Source: an uncultured Bacteroidales bacterium
GTDB lineage: Bacteria > Bacteroidota > Bacteroidia > Bacteroidales > UBA932
Length of the DNA stretch: 64,000 bases
Reading direction: 5' to 3'
NCBI GenBank assembly: GCA_944322605.1
Contig: CALUPD010000037.1
Span: forward strand, 235,677 to 299,676
Shown here piece by piece: positions 43,793 through 52,834 of the stretch (the first letter of the stretch is position 1; each line of letters begins with the position of its first letter). Both the position numbers and the translations under genes were made by a program. Below the pieces are notes generated by a model, which was not told where the DNA came from, did not search any database, and was given only the letters and a program-made list of their open reading frames with translations.

Positions 43793-45898
43793 TCAGCTGA
43801 TATTTGAAAAATCCTTTATTTCGTCCTTTATGTTTTTCAGGTTCGCTCCGAGGACCTTGTTTGACGGCGACGTGAGGTCCGGATCGTATTCAAGCACTGA
43901 TGCTGCCATGCGGCGTGCTTCTTCGAGAAGCTCGTTGTCTTTTACGGGATTTGCTATTTTGAGGTCTATGATGGTTCCGCTTTGCTGGGTCCCTTCTATG
44001 TCTCCAGGTCCCCTCATCTTCAAATCGGCTTCCGCAAGTTCGAATCCGTCCTGGGTGGAGCACATGAGGTCTATCCTTTCCCTTGATTCCTTGCTTAATT
44101 TATGCCCTGTCACCAAGATGCAATAGGACATGTCGCTTCCTCTTCCGACCCTGCCCCTTAGCTGGTGCAATTGCGAAAGCCCGAATCGTTCCGCGCTTTC
44201 TATGACCATTACGGATGCGTTAGGAACGTTTACGCCTACTTCTATTACCGAGGTGGCTACCAGTATATGGGCTTTCCCTGAAGCGAACAGGTTCATGTCA
44301 TAGGCCTTGTCTTCGTTTTTCTGCTTGCCGTGTACTACGGCTACTACGTATTCAGGGGCCTTGAATTCTTCCACTATGGACATGAATCCCTGTTCGAGAT
44401 TCTTATAGTCCATTTTTTCCGATTCCTTTATGAGCGGGTATACGATGAATGCCTGCCTGCCTGCCTTTATCTGGCTTTTCAGGAAAGCATACATGTTGCG
44501 CCTGTTTTTTTCCGTTATGTGTATGGTCTTTACAGGTTTTCTCCCGGGAGGAAGCTCGTCGATGACAGAGACGTCGAGGTCTCCGTAGACGGTCATGGAC
44601 AGGGTTCTCGGAATCGGAGTCGCTGTCATCACCAGTATATGCGGAGGCGGGTCGGATTTTTTCCATAGCATGGATCTTTGCTTTACTCCGAACCGGTGCT
44701 GCTCGTCTATTATGGCAAGCCCCAGCGCACGGAATGCCACATTGTCCTCTATGAGGGCGTGCGTTCCTATTATCAGGTCTATCGAGCCGTCCGCCAGCCG
44801 TTCCAGGATTTCCTTTTTTTCTTTGCTTTTGGTGCTTCCTGTAAGAAGGGCTATAGAGATGCCGCAGCCGTCGAAAAATCCTTCCGCGCTATTGAAATGC
44901 TGCTCTGCAAGCACTTCGGTAGGGGCCATGATGCATGCCTGGAATCCGTTGCCTATGGCGATAAGGCTGCATAAAAAGGCGACTGCCGTTTTTCCGCTTC
45001 CCACGTCTCCCTGGAGGAGGCGGTTCATCTGCTTTCCGCCGGCCATGTCGTTGCGGACTTCGCGGATTACCCTTTTTTGGGCCTCGGTAAGGGGAAACGG
45101 GAGCTTGCTGTAGCAATAATTGAATTTTGCTCCTACCTTGGGCATCTTTATCCCTTTTCCTCTTGTCTTGCGCAGGTATTTTTGTTTTAGCAGGGATAGC
45201 TGCAAATAGAACAGCTCTTCGAATTTCAGCCTCCTTTTCGCTTCTGAAAGCAAATGGAGGCTTTTCGGAAAATGAATGTTGCAGATGGCCGATTTCAGGT
45301 CGATCAGCTCTTCTTTTTTTAGTATGTATCCCGGAAGCGTTTCATGGATGCAATTCGATGTTTCGACTATTGCGGATAAAACCAGTTTGGATATGGCCTT
45401 GCTTCCCATGCCGTTTTTTTTGAGGGTTTCAGTACCGGGATATATTCCCATCAAAGGATATTCGGATGAGAAGGCGGCGTTTTCCACCGGCTCGATTTCC
45501 GGGTGGACCATGTTCAGGACTCCGTTGAATTCTGATATTTTCCCGAAGAATATGTATTCCGTCCCGGGCTTCAGCTTGTCTTTCATCCATTTTATCCCGT
45601 GGAAAAATACTATCTCCATGGTTCCGCTGCCGTCCGTGGCAATGGCAGAAAGCCTTTGGGAGCGAGGAGACGTCCCCATCGTTTGCACGGAGATTATTTT
45701 CCCTCTGATCTGGACATACGCCATGTCGGGGGTCAGTTCCCTTATGGAATATACCTTGCTTTTGTCGACATATCTGAAAGGATAGATTCTCAGAAGATCG
45801 CCGAATGTCCGAACATTCAATTCCTTGTTCAGAAGCGCGGCTTTCTTCGGGCCTACTCCGTGTAAAAACTGAATATCTCTGTCCAATGGGTTTGACAT
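43793..45898 (-). CDS. recG: ATP-dependent DNA helicase RecG
   Basis: 701 residues from the ATG at 45898; the frame extends five codons further, but a TATATTTG -7 box at 45903-45910 lies there and MSNPLD is a normal start. N-terminal wedge/OB domain, then helicase motifs: GDVGSGKTAVA near 293, GTHALIE, DEQHRFG near 397, TATPIPRT near 425, and C-terminal QLRGRVGRG. It reverses stalled forks and processes R-loops and Holliday junctions. Stop is 4 bases from the end of corA. Confidence 0.97.
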   Translation of the reverse strand: MSNPLDRDIQFLHGVGPKKAALLNKELNVRTFGDLLRIYPFRYVDKSKVYSIRELTPDMAYVQIRGKIISVQTMGTSPRSQRLSAIATDGSGTMEIVFFHGIKWMKDKLKPGTEYIFFGKISEFNGVLNMVHPEIEPVENAAFSSEYPLMGIYPGTETLKKNGMGSKAISKLVLSAIVETSNCIHETLPGYILKKEELIDLKSAICNIHFPKSLHLLSEAKRRLKFEELFYLQLSLLKQKYLRKTRGKGIKMPKVGAKFNYCYSKLPFPLTEAQKRVIREVRNDMAGGKQMNRLLQGDVGSGKTAVAFLCSLIAIGNGFQACIMAPTEVLAEQHFNSAEGFFDGCGISIALLTGSTKSKEKKEILERLADGSIDLIIGTHALIEDNVAFRALGLAIIDEQHRFGVKQRSMLWKKSDPPPHILVMTATPIPRTLSMTVYGDLDVSVIDELPPGRKPVKTIHITEKNRRNMYAFLKSQIKAGRQAFIVYPLIKESEKMDYKNLEQGFMSIVEEFKAPEYVVAVVHGKQKNEDKAYDMNLFASGKAHILVATSVIEVGVNVPNASVMVIESAERFGLSQLHQLRGRVGRGSDMSYCILVTGHKLSKESRERIDLMCSTQDGFELAEADLKMRGPGDIEGTQQSGTIIDLKIANPVKDNELLEEARRMAASVLEYDPDLTSPSNKVLGANLKNIKDEIKDFSNIS

Positions 45899-45902
45899 GT
45901 CA

Positions 45903-45910
45903 CAAATATA
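45903..45910 (-). promoter_or_regulatory. -7 box of recG, almost at the start codon
   Basis: TATATTTG on the minus strand ends 5 bases before the chosen recG ATG, so the mRNA may be leaderless. No good -33 box seen. Confidence 0.45.
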
Positions 45911-45945
45911 CATTATTTTTGTTAGATATTTGTTAAACTTACGGT

Positions 45946-47043
45946 ATGAATAGAAAAGTAGTATTGGGTATTACGCAGGGAGATACCAACGGCATAGGAT
46001 ATGAAATCATAATCAAGGCTCTTTCAGATGCAAGGGTTCTGGATTTGTGCATGCCGATAGTCTACGGCTCGTCCAAGGCTTTCGGGACATATAAGAAATT
46101 GCTTCAAATAGAAGAGCCGGTGCATACGAATATCATAAACGGCGCGGAAGACGCTCAAAACAAGAGAATCAATATCATAAATTGCGTTCCTGACACCCTT
46201 GCCATAGATCCGGGACAGCCTACTGCGGACGGCGCAAAGGCTGCGGTGATAGCTTTGGAGACGGCGGTGGCTGATTTGAAAGCGGGGACCATAGACGCCC
46301 TTGTCACGGCGCCGTTCAATAAGCAGGGGGTCAATTCGGTCGGTTTCAAATATCCGGGCCATACCGAGTACCTGATCGAAGAGTTCGGAGCTAAAGACGG
46401 CCTGATGCTTTTGTATTCCGATAATTTCAGGATCGGCCTTGTCACAGGGCATATACCTATTTCAAAAATATCCGAAGAGTTGTCGCAGGATGCGATAGTG
46501 AGCAAATTGAGGGTGATGAACGAGTCTTTGATGAAGGACTTCAATATCGTGAAGCCGCGCCTTGCAGTGCTCGGGCTGAACCCTCACGGCGGAGATCATG
46601 GCCTTCTCGGGACGGAAGAGGAACAGATAATATTGCCGGCTGTCAAGGCGGCGAATGCTGAAAACATACTTGCATTCGGCCCGTATACGCCTGACGGATT
46701 TTTTGGAAGCAACATGCAGTATAAATTCGACGCGGTCCTTGCCATGTATCACGACCAGGGGCTTATCCCGTTCAAGGCCCTGGCATTCGACAGCGGCGTC
46801 AACTTTACGGCAGGGCTTCCTGTGATCAGGACGTCCCCGGATCATGGAACCGCTTTCGAGATAGCCGGGACCGGCAAGGCCAATGCGATGCCGATGTTGT
46901 CCGCGATATATTCCGCGATAGATTTCGTAAGGAACAGGGAAAGGTACTACGAGATGAGGAAGGATCCGCTTGCGGTGAAGCTGAGCGACGTAGGGGGCAA
47001 GGAACCGGAAATCCCCGTGCGCGACGATGAGGAAAGTCGATAG
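45946..47043 (+). CDS. pdxA: 4-hydroxythreonine-4-phosphate dehydrogenase
   Basis: 365 residues. ITQGDTNGIGYEI start, metal-binding His in the PGHTEYL motif near 143, LGLNPHGGDHGLLG near 209 and YHDQGLIPFKALAF near 267 are the PdxA set. Oxidises 4-phosphohydroxy-threonine in pyridoxal-phosphate synthesis. The C-terminus is an acidic/basic tail. Divergent from recG; followed 12 bases later by rnhA. Confidence 0.96.
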   Translation: MNRKVVLGITQGDTNGIGYEIIIKALSDARVLDLCMPIVYGSSKAFGTYKKLLQIEEPVHTNIINGAEDAQNKRINIINCVPDTLAIDPGQPTADGAKAAVIALETAVADLKAGTIDALVTAPFNKQGVNSVGFKYPGHTEYLIEEFGAKDGLMLLYSDNFRIGLVTGHIPISKISEELSQDAIVSKLRVMNESLMKDFNIVKPRLAVLGLNPHGGDHGLLGTEEEQIILPAVKAANAENILAFGPYTPDGFFGSNMQYKFDAVLAMYHDQGLIPFKALAFDSGVNFTAGLPVIRTSPDHGTAFEIAGTGKANAMPMLSAIYSAIDFVRNRERYYEMRKDPLAVKLSDVGGKEPEIPVRDDEESR

Positions 47044-47055
47044 GATTGTCCCGTA

Positions 47056-47541
47056 ATGGAAATGGACGGCAAGGTTATTGAAATTTATACGGACGGGTCG
47101 TCGAGGGGAAACCCCGGACCCGGAGGGTATGGAGTGATTCTCCGCTGCGGAAAATACGAGAAAGAGCTTTCCGGAGGATTCAAGGTTACTACCAACAACA
47201 GGATGGAGCTGCTGGCTGTCATAAAAGGGCTGGAATCCATAAAGTGGCAGAATGCCAATATCGTCGTTTACAGCGATTCGGCGTATGTCGTGAATGCCGT
47301 TGAGAAGGGCTGGGTCTTCGATTGGGAAAAGAAAGGCTTCAAGGGCAAAAAGAATCCGGATTTGTGGAAAAGGTTTCTTTCGGTTTACAGAAAGCACAGG
47401 GTCAGTTTCCAGTGGATCAAGGGCCATGCCGGGCATCCGGAGAACGAGAGGTGCGACAGGCTTGCGGTCCAATCTTCATTCATGCCGGAATTGCCGGAAG
47501 ATACGGTGTTCGCGAATGAACAAAAAAATCCTGAAATATGA
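47056..47541 (+). CDS. rnhA: Ribonuclease HI
   Basis: 161 residues. IEIYTDGSSRGNPGPGGYG with catalytic Asp13, Glu in TTNNRMELLAV near 51, Asp in VYSDSAYVVN near 75 and the last Asp in HPENERCDRLA near 140; the DEDD set is complete. Has the basic handle KKGFKGKKNPDLWKR. Degrades RNA in RNA-DNA hybrids. Between pdxA and gpsA. Confidence 0.95.
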   Translation: MEMDGKVIEIYTDGSSRGNPGPGGYGVILRCGKYEKELSGGFKVTTNNRMELLAVIKGLESIKWQNANIVVYSDSAYVVNAVEKGWVFDWEKKGFKGKKNPDLWKRFLSVYRKHRVSFQWIKGHAGHPENERCDRLAVQSSFMPELPEDTVFANEQKNPEI

Positions 47542-47593
47542 CAGTAACTGGAAATTACTTATTATATTTATACGAAAATACCGATTTTGACTG

Positions 47594-48610
47594 ATGACGA
47601 ATTTTTTTGACACGAAAAAGGAGTTGAAATTCGCGATGATAGGAAGCGGCAGCTGGGCTACTTCCTTGGTTACTTTGCTAATGAACCATCAGCCGGAGAT
47701 ATATTGGTATATCCGGGATCAGAAGAATATCGATTACATAAGGAAATATTCCCACCCGCGCCTGTATCTGCCGACAGTAACCATGTTTCCGGACAGGTTG
47801 CGCATGAGCAGCGATATCAATGAGGTCGTGCGTTCGGCTGACGTCCTCATATTCTGCATACCTTCCGCTTTTTTCATAGGGGAGGCATCGAAAATAACCG
47901 AGCCTCTCGGAGACAAGTTCGTGATATCCGCGATAAAAGGGTTCGTGTGCCAGGATAACATAACCATAGCCGAGTATTTCAACAGGGTTCAAGGGTTGCC
48001 TTTCGACAGGATAGGAGTCCTGAGCGGCCCTTCGCATGCTGAGGAGGTGGCGATGAGGAAACTGTCGTACCTTACGCTCAGTTCGAAGCATATTGAAGTC
48101 GCCGAATCCTTGTGCAGGGTGTTCGCTTGCGAATATATCAAGACCCATCCGTCTACCGATATTTACGGGGCGGAGTATTCGGCTGCCTTGAAGAATGTAT
48201 ATGCAATAGCCGCCGGCATCTGCCATGGCCTGGCTTACGGCGATAATTTCATGTCGGTGCTTATCACGAATGCATACAACGAGCTGGTCGAGTTTCTTGA
48301 CAGGTCTCATCCGGATCCCAAACGCGTGACTTCTACTTCGGCTTATTTGGGGGATCTGCTTGTGACTTCTTATTCAAAGTTCAGCAGAAACCGCACGTTC
48401 GGGAACATGCTTGGAAAAGGATATTCGGTCAAGTCCGCCCAGATAGAAATGGACATGGTCGCCGAAGGCTATTATGCCGCAAAATGCATTCATGAGATAA
48501 ACAAGGAGTATAACCTGTACATGCCTATAGCGGAGGCTGTATACAGGATTTTGTATGAGGATTGCAACGCCTCGGATGTAATAAGGGAATTAACGGAAAA
48601 ACTTCACTAA
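47594..48610 (+). CDS. gpsA: Glycerol-3-phosphate dehydrogenase (NAD(P)+)
   Basis: 338 residues. Rossmann start MIGSGSWATSLVTLL with the G-x-G-x-W-x-T/A pattern, FCIPSAFF near 95, SGPSHAEEVAM near 150, catalytic Lys in YGAEYSAALKNVYAIAAGI near 200. It makes sn-glycerol-3-phosphate for phospholipids. 15 bases before pgi. Confidence 0.95.
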   Translation: MTNFFDTKKELKFAMIGSGSWATSLVTLLMNHQPEIYWYIRDQKNIDYIRKYSHPRLYLPTVTMFPDRLRMSSDINEVVRSADVLIFCIPSAFFIGEASKITEPLGDKFVISAIKGFVCQDNITIAEYFNRVQGLPFDRIGVLSGPSHAEEVAMRKLSYLTLSSKHIEVAESLCRVFACEYIKTHPSTDIYGAEYSAALKNVYAIAAGICHGLAYGDNFMSVLITNAYNELVEFLDRSHPDPKRVTSTSAYLGDLLVTSYSKFSRNRTFGNMLGKGYSVKSAQIEMDMVAEGYYAAKCIHEINKEYNLYMPIAEAVYRILYEDCNASDVIRELTEKLH

Positions 48611-48625
48611 TTTAAATATGAAATT

Positions 48626-49951
48626 ATGGTAAAAGTAGATATCAAGCATTGCGCCGTTCCGAAGCCTTTGATGGAAGAATATCTCGACAAGGCGGAACAG
48701 GCTTACGATGTCCTTATGGAAGGAACCGGGGCCGGAGCTGAAAACAGGGGATGGATCAACCTTCCTTCGTCTACGCTGGATTCCGATATTTTGGATCAGT
48801 GTTATAATGTGGTTCAACGCTGGAGCAAGAATATCGATGTCGTCGTCGTCATAGGGATAGGGGCGTCGTATCTTGGAGCCAAATCCATAATCAATGTGCT
48901 CACCCACACTTTTGACATGCAGCTTGGCAAGTATAGGCCTCAGATAATATATGCCGGCCACAATCTTTCCGAAATTTATCTTGCCGAAGTCCTGGAACTT
49001 ATAAAGGAAAGGTCGGTGGCGGCCCTTGTCATATCCAAATCAGGAATGACGACGGAGCCGGCCATTGCGTTCAGGGTGATAAGAAGGCACATAGAGGACC
49101 GTTACGGAAAAGAGGAGGCAAGGCAGCGCATAGTCACCATAACCGACGCTCATAAAGGAGCCTTGAAGACAATGTCGGAAGAAGAGGGTTATACTTCTCT
49201 TGTCGTCCCTGACAGCGTAGGCGGGCGTTATTCGATTTTTACCCCGGTAGGACTTCTGCCTTTGGCCCTTTCCGGCCATGATGTCGTGGATTTTGTCGAA
49301 GGCGCAAGGGATATGGAAAAGCTGTGCCGCATAAAGGACAGGACCAATCCGTCAATGATTTACGCGGCTGCAAGGAATGCATTGTACTCCATGGGCAAGA
49401 AAATAGAAATAATGACGAACTACAATCCCAAGTTCGTTTATTTCAGCGAATGGTGGAAACAGCTGTTCGGAGAATCCGAAGGCAAGGAAGGCAAAGGCCT
49501 TTTCCCGGCTTCCGTGACGAATACGACGGATCTTCATTCCATGGGCCAGTACATACAGGACGGAGAAAGGCTCATGTTCGAGACGATATTGAGGATCAAG
49601 CATAGCAACAGGCGGATAGAAATACAGCCGGACTCGGCTAACTTGGATAATCTCAATTATCTTGTCGGAAAGACCATAGGCGACTGCAACCTTCTGGCAG
49701 AGGCGGGAGCGATGCTTGCCCATAACGAAGGCGGCGTTCCGTCGATAGTCGTGGAAATACATAATGTTACCGAGTATAACATGGGCGCGTTGTACTATTT
49801 CTTCGAATTCGCATGCGCGATAAGCGCTTATATGCTCGGAGTCAATCCTTTCGACCAGCTCGGAGTGGAAAGCTACAAGCGCAACATGTTTTCATTGCTC
49901 GGCAAGCCGGGCTATGAAGCCGACCATGAAAGGTTATTGAGCAATCTGTAA
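48626..49951 (+). CDS. pgi: Glucose-6-phosphate isomerase
   Basis: 441 residues, the short bacterial type. Phosphate-binding VIGIGASYLGAKS near 75, SKSGMTTEPAIAFR near 140, SEGKEGKGLFPASVTNTTDLHSMGQ with catalytic Glu near 290, and C-terminal VESYKRNMF with the catalytic Lys. Interconverts G6P and F6P. Ends 10 bases before addB. Confidence 0.96.
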   Translation: MVKVDIKHCAVPKPLMEEYLDKAEQAYDVLMEGTGAGAENRGWINLPSSTLDSDILDQCYNVVQRWSKNIDVVVVIGIGASYLGAKSIINVLTHTFDMQLGKYRPQIIYAGHNLSEIYLAEVLELIKERSVAALVISKSGMTTEPAIAFRVIRRHIEDRYGKEEARQRIVTITDAHKGALKTMSEEEGYTSLVVPDSVGGRYSIFTPVGLLPLALSGHDVVDFVEGARDMEKLCRIKDRTNPSMIYAAARNALYSMGKKIEIMTNYNPKFVYFSEWWKQLFGESEGKEGKGLFPASVTNTTDLHSMGQYIQDGERLMFETILRIKHSNRRIEIQPDSANLDNLNYLVGKTIGDCNLLAEAGAMLAHNEGGVPSIVVEIHNVTEYNMGALYYFFEFACAISAYMLGVNPFDQLGVESYKRNMFSLLGKPGYEADHERLLSNL

Positions 49952-49961
49952 ATCTTCATTC

Positions 49962-52829
49962 ATGGAATTTTTGCGGCAGGTCGCATCAGCATTTGTTGAA
50001 AATGAAAGGGAACGCCTGAAAGACTATTGCTTCGTCTTTCCAAACAGGCGTTCCCTGCTTTTTTTCCAGAAATATCTCGGAGAGGAGTCAGGCCGCGCTT
50101 TGCTTTCTCCTGTCATGTTGACGGTCAATGAATTATTTGCAGAGTTATCCGGCCTCAGGCCGGCAGACAGGATAGAGGCCTTGTACAGGTTGTACAGGAT
50201 ATATGCCGAATTGACCGGCAGCAATGAACAGTTCGATGATTTCCTGTATTGGGGAGATGTGTTTCTGAATGACTTCGACGATGTGGACAAATATATGGCC
50301 GACGCGTCTGCCTTGTTCAGGAATCTGGGTGATTATAAGGATATCGAATCAGATTATTCTTTTCTATCGCCGCAGCAGGCCGAGGCGATAAATAAATTCT
50401 GGAGCGGCTTTTCTTCCGGCAATCCATCTAAAAACGGCATTCGTGAGCGATTCAGCAAGACATGGGATATTCTTTATTCCCTGTATTCGAGGCTGAGGTC
50501 TGATTTAAGGGCCGGCGGGATTGGATATGAGGGCATGATTTACAGGGATGTCGCAGAAGATGACGGTAAAGTGCCGGAATACGGGATGGTGGTTTTCGTG
50601 GGGCTGAACGCTCCGAACAAATGCGAAATGGCATTGATGGACCGTCTTCTTAAATCCGGGAAAGCTGATTTTTATTGGGATTATTACGGCAGCCTGATAA
50701 GGGACAAGAACAATCCGGCGTCTCATTTCATAGAAGGGAATTCAAAGAGGTATCCTTCACGCTATAAGATAAAAGATGACTTGCATGAGGAAAATTTCAA
50801 GTTCGATAATATCGAGCTTATCGCAGTCCCTTCTGCCGTAGGGCAGACGAAAGCCGCGCATGACATACTCTCCGGGATAGCCGCTTCATGCGGCGATGCC
50901 GATAGGATGATAGGGACTGCCGTAGTGCTCCCTGACGAATCATTGCTTATGCCGATGCTGTCTTCCGTGCCTGAATGCATAAGAACTGTCAACGTGACTA
51001 TGGGGTATCCCCTTTCTTTTACCCCTGTCATGTCTTTTATGACCGCTTTGGATTCTTTGCAAAGGACTTTGCGCATGGACAAAGACGGGAGACTGCTTTT
51101 TTATCACAGGTCGGTCATGGATTTGCTGGATCATCCCTATATTTCATGGAACAGGCAATTGGTCAGGGATTTGAAGTCGTTTATAATCGGCAGGAATTCG
51201 GTATATGTCAGCGTTTCAGATATGGCCGGCATACTTTCCGGGCCGGGAATGCAGGATAGGGAAAAACCGGCCGTATGTTTCCTTTTGGATAAGGTGTTCA
51301 GAAAGCCGGATGATATTGCGGAGTATCTTTCCGGGATTCTCGGCGTATTGTCGGATGATTCGGGCGCGGACATGGAGGAATCCGGCCGCACCGTGAATAT
51401 CGGGCCTGTCGATAGGGAATTCATACGCCAGTTCCTGTCTATCATAAACAGGATAGAGAGGCTTTCCCTGCCTATATCGCAAGCTACATTTTTCAGGCTG
51501 CTGTCAAGGCTTGCCTCTTCCGCAAGGATACCATTCAGCGGCGAACCTCTTTCGGGCCTCCAGATAATGGGCAATCTTGAGACAAGAGCCCTGGATTTCG
51601 AGAATCTGATAATACTGTCAGTCAACGAGGGCGTATATCCGTCAAGAAACGTGGCGAATTCCCTTATCCCTTATAATCTCAGAAAGGGATTTTCGCTTCC
51701 GACATACGAGTTGCAGGACGGAATAGCCGCTTATTATTTTTACAGGCTTCTTGCAAGGGCGAAGAATGTGTATCTGTTGTATGATACTAGGACGGACGGG
51801 GTAAGAAGTTCGGAATTCAGCAGGTATGTATACCAGTTGAAACTGCATTACAAAGTAGGCATCAAAGAGAGAATAGTATTGTCAAGGATAAGTTCGGCAT
51901 GCGGACAGGACGACAAGGTCGTGAAAGATATTTCGATTATTGGCCGAATGCGTTCCCTGTTTTGCGACGACGGCAGTTCAAAGGCGGAATCCGCCTTGTC
52001 GGCAACGGCATTGAATGATTATATGACATGCGGCATGAGGTTCTACTACAGGCATGTCATGGGGCTTTCCGAAGAAGACGACGTGACCGAGGAAATCGAC
52101 GAACGCATTCTCGGAAGCATATTCCACAAGGTCATGGAATATGTTTATGCAGATGAGAAGGGGAAAGCCTTGTCATGCGAACGGATAAGGGAGATAAAGG
52201 ACAAGGACAGGATTTGCGGTTATATCGAACGGTGCATATGTGAAAATGCAGGAATCAATGAAGTCAAAGGCAGAAATGTCATTATAAGGGAAATAGTATG
52301 GAGGTATGTGAAGAAACAGCTTCTGTATGATTCTTCCTGCGCTCCTTTGATCATAAAAGACACTGAATGCAGGGTAGGCGGCAATCTGGAGATCCCTTTC
52401 GGGAACATAAGGTTGAAAGGCTTCATAGACAGGGTGGATGTCGTGAAAGGGAAAATAAGGCTTGTGGATTATAAGACAGGCAGCGTGGAAACCGGATTCA
52501 AGGATATGGATTCCTTGTTCGATACGGACTCGGACAAGCGTTCTGCGCCGTTATTCCAGTTGATGTTTTATGCCATGATGTACCTTAAATACGGAAAGTG
52601 CGAAAGCGAATACTTGAAGGACGGGATAGGGGTCGCCGTATATTCGTTGAGGAAAATGTTTTCGGAAAAGCCGTTAGGGATAGATGTTTCTGCCGTATCG
52701 GCGGAAGAGTTTTCAGACAGGCTGAAGACCCTGTTGTCTGAAATATTCAATGAGAAAATCCCGTTTGAAAAGACCGGTGACGCGCGCAGGTGCGAATATT
52801 GCCCTTTTAAATTGATTTGTAACCGTTAG
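49962..52829 (+). CDS. addB: AddB-like nuclease/iron-sulfur subunit
   Basis: 955 residues. PD-(D/E)XK nuclease of the RecB type near the C-terminus with D836-Y-K838 in RLVDYKTGS, and a probable 4Fe-4S staple made by Cys690 (YMTCGMRFYYRHVMG) and Cys944, Cys947, Cys953 (RCEYCPFKLIC). The N-terminal part resembles a UvrD-like fold but has no Walker A, as in AddB proteins that scan for Chi. Directly followed 5 bases later by the helicase subunit; together they process double-strand breaks for RecA. Confidence 0.9.
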   Translation: MEFLRQVASAFVENERERLKDYCFVFPNRRSLLFFQKYLGEESGRALLSPVMLTVNELFAELSGLRPADRIEALYRLYRIYAELTGSNEQFDDFLYWGDVFLNDFDDVDKYMADASALFRNLGDYKDIESDYSFLSPQQAEAINKFWSGFSSGNPSKNGIRERFSKTWDILYSLYSRLRSDLRAGGIGYEGMIYRDVAEDDGKVPEYGMVVFVGLNAPNKCEMALMDRLLKSGKADFYWDYYGSLIRDKNNPASHFIEGNSKRYPSRYKIKDDLHEENFKFDNIELIAVPSAVGQTKAAHDILSGIAASCGDADRMIGTAVVLPDESLLMPMLSSVPECIRTVNVTMGYPLSFTPVMSFMTALDSLQRTLRMDKDGRLLFYHRSVMDLLDHPYISWNRQLVRDLKSFIIGRNSVYVSVSDMAGILSGPGMQDREKPAVCFLLDKVFRKPDDIAEYLSGILGVLSDDSGADMEESGRTVNIGPVDREFIRQFLSIINRIERLSLPISQATFFRLLSRLASSARIPFSGEPLSGLQIMGNLETRALDFENLIILSVNEGVYPSRNVANSLIPYNLRKGFSLPTYELQDGIAAYYFYRLLARAKNVYLLYDTRTDGVRSSEFSRYVYQLKLHYKVGIKERIVLSRISSACGQDDKVVKDISIIGRMRSLFCDDGSSKAESALSATALNDYMTCGMRFYYRHVMGLSEEDDVTEEIDERILGSIFHKVMEYVYADEKGKALSCERIREIKDKDRICGYIERCICENAGINEVKGRNVIIREIVWRYVKKQLLYDSSCAPLIIKDTECRVGGNLEIPFGNIRLKGFIDRVDVVKGKIRLVDYKTGSVETGFKDMDSLFDTDSDKRSAPLFQLMFYAMMYLKYGKCESEYLKDGIGVAVYSLRKMFSEKPLGIDVSAVSAEEFSDRLKTLLSEIFNEKIPFEKTGDARRCEYCPFKLICNR

Positions 52830-52834
52830 AATCT

